Source: an uncultured Sphingobium sp. (GTDB lineage: Bacteria > Pseudomonadota > Alphaproteobacteria > Sphingomonadales > Sphingomonadaceae). From it: 11,994 bases of DNA. The notes under the pieces were generated by a model. It did no database searches and had not been told where the DNA came from. It saw nothing but the letters and a program-made list of their open reading frames with translations. Positions 7,432 through 11,994 of the stretch are shown piece after piece (the stretch's first letter is position 1; the number at the start of each line of letters is the position of its first letter). The stretch lies in NCBI GenBank assembly GCA_946479185.1, contig CAMLFF010000061.1:1-11994 (forward strand), written 5' to 3'. A program made the position numbers and the translations under genes.

Positions 7432-8358
7432 ATGTCAAATTATCTGCCAACCCTGAAACAACTGCAATATCTGGTCACGCTCAAGGAGCATGGCCATTTC
7501 GGGCGCGCGGCTGACGCCTGCTTCGTTACGCAATCCACGCTCTCGGCAGGCATTCGCGAGCTGGAATCGCTGATCGGCATTACGTTGGTCGAGCGCACGC
7601 GCCGCATCGTGCGCTTCACGGCGCTCGGCGACCGCATCGTGGACAAGGCGCATCGCGTGCTGCGTGAGGCGGAGGAACTGGCCGCCATCGCGCAAGCCTC
7701 CGGCTCGCCCCTCGCAGGCGAATTGCGCATGAGCGTCATCCCCACCATCGCGCCCTTCCTGCTGCCCAGCCTGCTGCCCCGCCTGCGCGCGGAGCGGCCT
7801 GCCCTCCAGCTCTATCTGCGGGAAGAGACGAGCCATGCCGCGCTGGATTCCCTGCGACACGGGCATGCAGACTGCGTGCTGCTCGCCCTGCCCTTCCCCT
7901 GCGGAGATGTGGAGAGCGAAATCCTCTTCGACGATGCGCTCTACATCGCCTTCCCCAAGGATGATCCGCGCGATCCGCCAGCACTGATCACGCCCGAGAT
8001 GATCGACGGCAACCGCCTGCTGCTGCTGGAAGATGGGCATTGCCTCAAAGATCATGCGCTTGCCGCCTGTAACCGCACAGAGTTGCGCTCGGAAGCGACG
8101 ATCACTGGCACCTCGCTCCACACGCTGGTGCAAATGGTGGATAATGGCTTGGGGCTGACGATGCTGCCGGAAATGGCAATCAATGGCGGCATCCTCGCCA
8201 ATACGCAAATCGTGGCCCGCCCGATCAACTCACCCGATGCAAAGCGCCAGATCGCGCTGGTGTGGCGGCGCAATTCGCCGCGCGAGACCGACTTCCGCAT
8301 GATGGCGGACATTTTACGCAACGCGGCTGCGCGACAGCAGGAAGCGATCGCTGCCTGA
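7432..8358 (+). CDS. oxyR: Hydrogen peroxide-sensing LysR-type regulator OxyR
   Basis: LysR-family transcription regulator of 308 residues. The N-terminal winged helix-turn-helix is clear (LKQLQYLVTLKEHGHFGRAADACFVTQ, split around residues 8-33, then STLSAGIRELESLIG), followed by a linker helix and an effector domain from about residue 90. OxyR is distinguished from other LysR proteins by the peroxide-reactive cysteine in EDGHCLKDHAL (C204) and the resolving cysteine C213 in AACNR. The nine-residue spacing equals that of C199 and C208 in E. coli OxyR. DNGLGLTMLPEMA is also typical. In the cell it would activate catalase, peroxiredoxin and related genes; none of these is in the window. ATG 7432 follows AAGG with a seven-base spacer. 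It converges with moaE. Confidence 0.93.
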   Translation: MSNYLPTLKQLQYLVTLKEHGHFGRAADACFVTQSTLSAGIRELESLIGITLVERTRRIVRFTALGDRIVDKAHRVLREAEELAAIAQASGSPLAGELRMSVIPTIAPFLLPSLLPRLRAERPALQLYLREETSHAALDSLRHGHADCVLLALPFPCGDVESEILFDDALYIAFPKDDPRDPPALITPEMIDGNRLLLLEDGHCLKDHALAACNRTELRSEATITGTSLHTLVQMVDNGLGLTMLPEMAINGGILANTQIVARPINSPDAKRQIALVWRRNSPRETDFRMMADILRNAAARQQEAIAA

Positions 8359-8375
8359 GCTGGTTGCGTCAGCTC
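8357..8375. terminator. Inverted repeat at the oxyR/moaE convergent junction
   Basis: GAGCTG (8357-8362) pairs with CAGCTC (8370-8375) around a seven-base loop, spanning the oxyR stop codon and the end of moaE. The position suits a shared terminator for two converging genes, but no U-tract follows in either direction. Confidence 0.28.
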
Positions 8376-8839
8376 TGGCTGGATTTCCAGGCAGCGGCGC
8401 GCTGATCGTCGCTACCCACCGCTTCGACCCACCCCTGCGGTCCGCTCGCTTTAATTTCGCGCTTCCAAAAGGGTGCTGAGACCTTGAGCCAATCGATGAG
8501 GAAAGCGCAGGACTCCAGCGCTGCAACGCGATGCGACGAGGCTGTGCCCACGAACACAATGCGCGCGCCCACAGGCAGCGTGCCAAAGCGATGGATCACC
8601 GTGACGCCCATGAGCGGCCAGCGCGCGCAGGCCTGCTGCACGATGGCCTCAATCTGCGGCGCCGTCATCGCCGGATAATGTTCAAGGTGCAGCGCCGTCA
8701 GCCCGCCATCACCGCGCACCAGCCCCGTGAAACTCGCAACACCGCCGACCTGCAATGCTTCAAGCGCGGCCAACTCGACACCGGGATAGAAATCCTCGGC
8801 GATGACGCGCACGTCCAGCCGAGGCTGCGCCTCAGCCAC
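8369..8839 (-). CDS. moaE: Molybdopterin synthase catalytic subunit MoaE
   Basis: Large subunit of molybdopterin synthase, which adds two sulfurs (from thiocarboxylated MoaD) to precursor Z in molybdenum cofactor synthesis. Its 156 residues show the family landmarks: FTGLVRGDGG, LEHYPAMT, HRFGTLPVGARIVFVG, the H103-R104 pair, and FLIDWLKVSAPFWKREI carrying K119 and K126. These two fall at the same numbers as the catalytic lysines of E. coli MoaE. GTG 8839 is the start; it overlaps the end of moaD by eight bases, so the two subunits are made together. The start has no strong independent ribosome site. It converges with oxyR. Confidence 0.95.
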   Translation of the reverse strand: MAEAQPRLDVRVIAEDFYPGVELAALEALQVGGVASFTGLVRGDGGLTALHLEHYPAMTAPQIEAIVQQACARWPLMGVTVIHRFGTLPVGARIVFVGTASSHRVAALESCAFLIDWLKVSAPFWKREIKASGPQGWVEAVGSDDQRAAAWKSSQS

Positions 8840-9092
8840 CCGTCACCGGGGGAAAAATCGCCAATTCCCGCGCATCGCCGATCAAGGTGTCGAGCGGCAC
8901 GAAGCGCTGATCCAGCGCCGCGCGCAAACGGGTGCGGTCGGCAAAGGCATCGGCGTGACCGGGCGTTGTGGTGGAAAGCGCATCCAACAATGCAGCGATG
9001 GTCACGTCCGGCTCCGGGCGGGCGACCGCCTCTCCATCCATGCCGATGCGCTCGCGCACCCAAGCAAAATACAGAATGTTGAGATTAGCCAA
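8832..9092 (-). CDS. moaD: Molybdopterin synthase sulfur carrier subunit MoaD
   Basis: Small ubiquitin-fold sulfur carrier of 86 residues, whose C-terminal Gly-Gly (PPVTGG) is adenylated and converted to a thiocarboxylate that donates sulfur in the MoaE active site. The beta-grasp start (ANLNILYFAWVRE), central helix (TIAALLDALS) and late DARELAIFPPVTGG are typical. The chosen start is TTG 9092, because it falls two bases after the pgsA stop and gives the normal family length; in-frame upstream sequence runs inside pgsA and is not MoaD-like. No ATG is available at the family N-terminus, so initiation by coupling to pgsA termination is likely. Confidence 0.9.
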   Translation of the reverse strand: MANLNILYFAWVRERIGMDGEAVARPEPDVTIAALLDALSTTTPGHADAFADRTRLRAALDQRFVPLDTLIGDARELAIFPPVTGG

Positions 9093-9094
9093 GA

Positions 9095-9661
9095 TCAGGC
9101 CGTGATATGCTTGAGGCCAACGCGCAGATAATCCCAGCCGGTGAGCAATGTCAGCAAGGCGGCCGCCCAGAGCGAGACGAGCCCGGCAAGCTGGATGAAC
9201 GGCCAGTGCGGCAGCCCGCCAGCAAGGATCAGCGCGCCCAGCGACACAAGCTGGAAAGCCGTTTTCCATTTCGCCAGACTGGAAACCGGCACAGAGACCC
9301 GCAACCCAGCCAGAAACTCACGCAAACCGGAAACCGCGATTTCGCGCAGCAGGATGACCAGCGCCGCAATCATGTGCACGCCCTGAATATTCTGGTTCGC
9401 GCACAGGATGAGGATCACCGCGGCAATCATGATCTTGTCCGCAATGGGATCAAGAAAAATGCCGAGCTTGGAGACTGTGCCCTGCGCGCGGGCAAGATAA
9501 CCGTCGAAATAATCGGTGATGCCCATCAGGCAATAAAGCACGAATGCCGCCAGATAGCCCAGCCGCCAATCATGGATCGACTCCGTCGGCCAGAGCAGTG
9601 CCACAAGCAGGGGCACCGCTAGAATACGCGACAGGGTGAGGATGTTTGGAAGGAACATCAT
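9095..9661 (-). CDS. pgsA: CDP-diacylglycerol--glycerol-3-phosphate 3-phosphatidyltransferase PgsA
   Basis: Integral membrane enzyme that makes phosphatidylglycerol phosphate from CDP-diacylglycerol and glycerol-3-phosphate, the first step to phosphatidylglycerol and cardiolipin. The CDP-alcohol phosphatidyltransferase motif is complete: D50, D53-G54, A57-R58, G67, D71 and D75 (numbering from ATG 9661), with the standard spacings. The N-terminal FLPNILTLSRILAVPLL and length of 188 residues match the family; five to six hydrophobic helices are visible. ATG 9661 or 9658 is the start. The reading frame stays open upstream to 9865, but that part is hydrophilic, overlaps the MFS gene and is not PgsA-like. 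It heads the pgsA-moaD-moaE unit, with two bases separating it from moaD. Confidence 0.94.
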   Translation of the reverse strand: MMFLPNILTLSRILAVPLLVALLWPTESIHDWRLGYLAAFVLYCLMGITDYFDGYLARAQGTVSKLGIFLDPIADKIMIAAVILILCANQNIQGVHMIAALVILLREIAVSGLREFLAGLRVSVPVSSLAKWKTAFQLVSLGALILAGGLPHWPFIQLAGLVSLWAAALLTLLTGWDYLRVGLKHITA

Positions 9662-9805
9662 AGCGCGTTGCGGCCTGCCACAGACTAACCGTGCGGACAA
9701 GGGGCTGCGTGCTGCATCAAGCTGTGACTTCCCACTCTCATATTTCGCGGCTAGAAGCGCAGCCGGTGGCTGAGGTGCTGCCAGACCACAAGAGTTCATG
9801 CGCTT

Positions 9806-11146
9806 ATGCAGGCTTCCCTGCGGTTGCTCACCCAACGTAAATTTCTGCCCCTCTTCGTCACGCAATTTCTCGGGGCATTTAACGATAATCTGTTCAAGAC
9901 GGCGATGATCCTGTTCGCGACCTATGTCGTGTTCGAGGATCCCCGGCAGGAAGCCGCATTCAATGCGGTGGCGACAGGATTGTTCATCCTGCCCTTCTTC
10001 CTGCTTTCAGCGCTGTCTGGCCAGCTTGCCGATAATATGGACAAGGCCAAGATCATCCGCATGGTCAAGGTCGCCGAGATCGCGATCATGAGCGTGGGCG
10101 CGTGCGGCCTGATGATCAGCGAGAGCTTCCCCTATTTCGGGGTGGGGCTGATGCTGACCGCGCTATTGGCGATGGGCATCCACTCGACCTTCTTCGGCCC
10201 GATCAAATACGCTATTCTGCCGCAACATCTTGAACCCAAGGATGTGCTGGGCGGCACGGGCCTGGTCGAGGCTGGCACCTATATCGCAATTCTCACGGGC
10301 ACGATTGTGGCAGGCTGGATCAGCCCCACCGCCACGGCAGCGACTGTTTTGATCTTCGCAGTGCTGGGCTATCTCTCGGGCCGAGCGGTTCCGCCGGCGC
10401 CCCGCCTTGGTCCTCCGATTGAACTCGATTTCAACGTCATCCGCGCCTCGTGGCGGCTCATCTCCGCGACGATGCACATCAAGCGGCTGTTCCTGGCGAT
10501 CATGTCGATCAGCTTCTTCTGGATGATCGCCACCGTCCTCATCATCATCTTCCCGCCGATGGTGAAAAATGATTTCACCGCCAGCAAGGAAGTGGCGAGC
10601 CTGTTCCTGGCGATTTTCTCGATTGGCGTTGCCGTCGGCTCAGTCGCTGTGAACCGACTGCTCCAAGGCAAGGTTTCGGCGCGTTACTCGCCAATTTCGG
10701 TCATCATCATGGCTGCGTTCGTCTGGTTCTTCCAGTTCGAATCTGGCGGCTGGGTGCAGGCGCCTGCAGGCGTTCTTTACTCCGTATCGGACTTTTTGGC
10801 TCAACCCTACAGTTGGCGCATTCTCTTCGCCCTGTTCGGCATTGCGACCTTTGGCGGCATGTTCGTCGTACCGCTCTATGCGTTCATGACGACCACCGTG
10901 TCAGGCGATCAAACGGCGCGTACCGTCGCCGCAAACAATGTCGTCAATTCGGGCGCTATGGTGTTCGGTGCGCTCGTCATCATCGCTGCCACGGCGGCGG
11001 GACTGAGCAGCCAGCATGCGCTGCTGATCGTTTGTGGCATGTGTGTGTTGTGCGCTCTGCTCGCAATGAAGCTCCAACAGGCCTGCAATCGACATTCGCG
11101 CGCTTGCCTCGCCGAAGGCGTCGTTCCCGGCGAGTTACCAAATTAG
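9806..11146 (+). CDS. MFS transporter, LplT-like (lysophospholipid transporter family)
   Basis: Inner-membrane transporter of 446 residues with about 12 hydrophobic helices. The N-terminal LPLFVTQFLGAFNDNLFK (residues 14-31) and FFGPIKYAILPQ (129-140) are hallmarks of the LplT branch of the major facilitator superfamily, which flips lysophospholipids inward for re-acylation. In many proteobacteria this domain is fused or adjacent to an acyltransferase and acyl-ACP synthetase (Aas); here no PlsC-like domain follows, and the protein ends in an atypical hydrophilic tail (CNRHSRACLAEGV onward). ATG 9806 is chosen because the family motif begins soon after it; ATG 9798 is out of frame. It is divergent from pgsA over 144 bases with no confident promoter. 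The substrate is inferred from family only. Confidence 0.82.
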   Translation: MQASLRLLTQRKFLPLFVTQFLGAFNDNLFKTAMILFATYVVFEDPRQEAAFNAVATGLFILPFFLLSALSGQLADNMDKAKIIRMVKVAEIAIMSVGACGLMISESFPYFGVGLMLTALLAMGIHSTFFGPIKYAILPQHLEPKDVLGGTGLVEAGTYIAILTGTIVAGWISPTATAATVLIFAVLGYLSGRAVPPAPRLGPPIELDFNVIRASWRLISATMHIKRLFLAIMSISFFWMIATVLIIIFPPMVKNDFTASKEVASLFLAIFSIGVAVGSVAVNRLLQGKVSARYSPISVIIMAAFVWFFQFESGGWVQAPAGVLYSVSDFLAQPYSWRILFALFGIATFGGMFVVPLYAFMTTTVSGDQTARTVAANNVVNSGAMVFGALVIIAATAAGLSSQHALLIVCGMCVLCALLAMKLQQACNRHSRACLAEGVVPGELPN

Positions 11147-11176
11147 GACGATCAGTCCGAGCCTCGAGCCCACAGT

Positions 11177-11296
11177 TCAGACAATGAACGTATAAGCCAC
11201 CGTGAAAAAGGTTGTGAAGCTCAGCAAGAACAGCTTCCAGTCCTTATCATCTTCAGCCGCCTCGACGCGAGGCGTAGGGTCCGCGCGCGGCATCAT
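11177..11296 (-). CDS. Predicted 39-residue single-pass membrane protein
   Basis: The frame from ATG 11296 encodes 39 residues: a charged N-terminus (RADPTPRVEAAEDDKD) and one hydrophobic helix (W20 to V39, WKLFLLSFTTFFTVAYTFIV) that ends at the last residue. AAGG lies nine bases upstream of the ATG, a good ribosome site. A longer in-frame start at 11371 (64 residues) adds a basic segment with little support. It is convergent with the MFS gene, 30 bases from its stop. I do not recognise a named family; the layout resembles the tiny acidic-plus-one-helix proteins often seen in alphaproteobacteria (some are accessory subunits of respiratory complexes), but that is a guess. It could also be a chance frame. 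Confidence 0.55.
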   Translation of the reverse strand: MMPRADPTPRVEAAEDDKDWKLFLLSFTTFFTVAYTFIV

Positions 11297-11391
11297 GAAG
11301 ACATGCCTTGGCAAACTGCGACGGAAGGGATGACGAGCTTCCTCGTGCGTCAGAACGTGCGATCTTCTCATGCCCCATGGTTATCGCCACG

Positions 11392-11424
11392 TTAACGATT
11401 CTTAAAGACCTATTAATGGTTAAC
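11392..11424. promoter_or_regulatory. TTAA-box cluster resembling CtrA binding sites, with GANTC
   Basis: Four TTAA tetramers start at 11392, 11402, 11413 and 11420. The middle pair (11402-11405 and 11413-11416) is separated by exactly seven bases, giving TTAA-N7-TTAA, eight of nine positions of the CtrA consensus TTAA-N7-TTAAC; the outer two are both within GTTAAC palindromes. A GATTC (a CcrM GANTC site) lies between the first two at 11397-11401, and another at 11466-11470. The cluster is in the 289-base gap between the small membrane protein and the lipoprotein gene and could serve either. Confidence 0.4.
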
Positions 11425-11585
11425 ATCACCGTCCCGCCAATCTCACTCCGGGACAACGGTTCATCGATTCTATCCGTTCTGGATCAGTCGGCTAGAACGT
11501 TGCTAACACTTCATAAACTATATCTCGCCAAGGTTCTCGGCAACCGCACGGCATGTGCTTTTACCGGCCTGGAGTTCCGCGAGAT

Positions 11586-11994
11586 ATGTTTCGTAACAGC
11601 AAATGGGCGATCCCAATCGTCATTATCCTGCTGACCACGGCATGTGGCGGCGGTGGCAGCGGCGGCGGCGTGAGTTCGACACCCACACCAACGCCTACAC
11701 CGACGCCAACCCCCACACAGACGCCGACGCCCTCTCCGACGCCTACTCCGACACCGACCCCAACTCCCGGGTCGACGCCAACGCCGGTGATCCCCCGCCC
11801 GCCAGTTGTGAACCCCACACCCCCGGCAGCGAATAGCGGCGTGAATACCAGCCTGATGGGCACGTTGCAGACCGAGAGTTTCACGAACAGTTCGGCCAAT
11901 TCAGCCGGCAAATTCTATGCCGACAAGCGACCCGTGGAAAATGGCACGGCATCGGCAGGCTCGCTCACCATCGCCTATAATGCCACGAACCAGA
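11586..11994 (+). CDS. Lipoprotein with Thr-Pro linker, 3' truncated by window
   Basis: An open frame from ATG 11586 runs off the window end (136 complete codons). The N-terminus is a lipoprotein signal: basic MFRNSK, hydrophobic core, and lipobox LTTAC with the lipidated cysteine at residue 20. Position +2 is Gly, not Asp, so export to the outer membrane is expected by the Lol rule. After Gly/Ser (21-31) comes a Thr-Pro dipeptide linker (32-67), a Pro-rich stretch, and from about residue 80 the start of a polar, strand-like domain (LMGTLQTESFTNSSANSAG and SLTIAYNATNQ). That domain is cut too early to classify; a transferrin-binding-protein-like or other surface-barrel domain is conceivable. 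A GGAG 11 bases upstream is a plausible ribosome site. The opposite-strand Gly-Val frame is a shadow of the repeat. Confidence 0.82.
   Translation, partial: MFRNSKWAIPIVIILLTTACGGGGSGGGVSSTPTPTPTPTPTPTQTPTPSPTPTPTPTPTPGSTPTPVIPRPPVVNPTPPAANSGVNTSLMGTLQTESFTNSSANSAGKFYADKRPVENGTASAGSLTIAYNATNQ
11679..11786 (+). repeat. Imperfect hexanucleotide tract encoding a Thr-Pro linker
   Basis: Eighteen dipeptide-sized units cover residues 32-67 of the lipoprotein: six Thr-Pro, one Thr-Gln, two Thr-Pro, one Ser-Pro, five Thr-Pro, a Gly-Ser interruption and two more Thr-Pro. Codons vary freely (ACA, ACG, ACC, ACT with CCC, CCA, CCT, CCG), so the DNA repeat is imperfect although the peptide repeat is regular. 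Such linkers hold a surface domain away from the membrane. Confidence 0.85.

Noticed and set aside
7435..8208. Long minus-strand open frame of 257 codons opposite oxyR
   Set aside because: The plus-strand frame encodes an unmistakable LysR/OxyR protein; the antisense frame is a GC-rich shadow with no recognisable domain.
9662..9865. N-terminal extension of the pgsA frame beyond ATG 9661
   Set aside because: The extra residues are hydrophilic, overlap the start of the divergent MFS gene, and PgsA proteins begin at the FLPNILTLSR segment.
11146..11158. GGAC-GATCA-GTCC hairpin after the MFS stop as a terminator
   Set aside because: Only four paired bases and no U-tract; too weak to list as a feature.
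11561..11911. Minus-strand frame of 116 codons rich in Gly-Val repeats
   Set aside because: It is the antisense shadow of the Thr-Pro repeat; the plus-strand frame has a lipoprotein signal and explains the pattern.

Overview
The window is GC-rich, densely packed chromosomal DNA from an alphaproteobacterium, most likely of the Sphingomonadales. The pointers are a PstA with a long N-terminal periplasmic extension, a DUF2794 gene coupled to an EpsC-type serine acetyltransferase, a coiled-coil/Ala-Pro OprO/OprP-type porin, a pgsA-moaD-moaE cluster, and CtrA/GANTC-like motifs. This placement is an inference from gene content and protein style, not from a marker gene.

Layout. (1) 2-3824, plus strand: the 3' end of pstC, then pstA, pstB, phoU and phoB. 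The genes overlap or nearly touch and form the classical phosphate uptake and signalling operon; its promoter, pstS and any phoR lie outside to the left or elsewhere. (2) 3831-5195, minus strand: a phosphate-selective-type porin convergent with phoB, preceded by a candidate Pho box of four 11-bp-spaced half-sites (5235-5274). (3) 5388-6460, minus strand: cysE/epsC followed by a DUF2794 gene, overlapping by one base. (4) 6617-8358, plus strand: a TauE/SafE-family (TSUP) exporter and an OxyR-type LysR regulator with both redox cysteines; a perfect palindrome sits just before oxyR. (5) 8369-9661, minus strand: pgsA, moaD and moaE as one compact transcription unit. (6) 9806-11146, plus strand: an LplT-like MFS transporter divergent from pgsA. 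(7) 11177-11296, minus strand: a probable 39-aa membrane protein. (8) 11297-11585: an intergenic region with a cluster of TTAA boxes resembling CtrA sites, and two GANTC sites. (9) 11586 to the window end: the start of a lipoprotein with a Thr-Pro linker, truncated by the window edge.

How the genes work together. PstC/PstA/PstB form the inner-membrane phosphate ABC transporter, PhoU links transporter state to the Pho two-component system, and PhoB is its response regulator. The porin with its Pho-box-like promoter is probably a target of PhoB that admits phosphate through the outer membrane. CysE makes O-acetylserine for cysteine synthesis and the TSUP protein may export sulfur oxyanions or organosulfonates, so the middle of the window has a loose sulfur/redox theme together with OxyR. 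PgsA and the LplT-like transporter both belong to phospholipid metabolism.

No tRNA, rRNA, CRISPR, insertion sequence or phage remnant is visible. No clearly new multi-gene system was found. The leads most worth a second look are regulatory (candidate Pho box, CtrA/GANTC cluster, palindrome at oxyR), the 39-aa membrane protein and the truncated lipoprotein.
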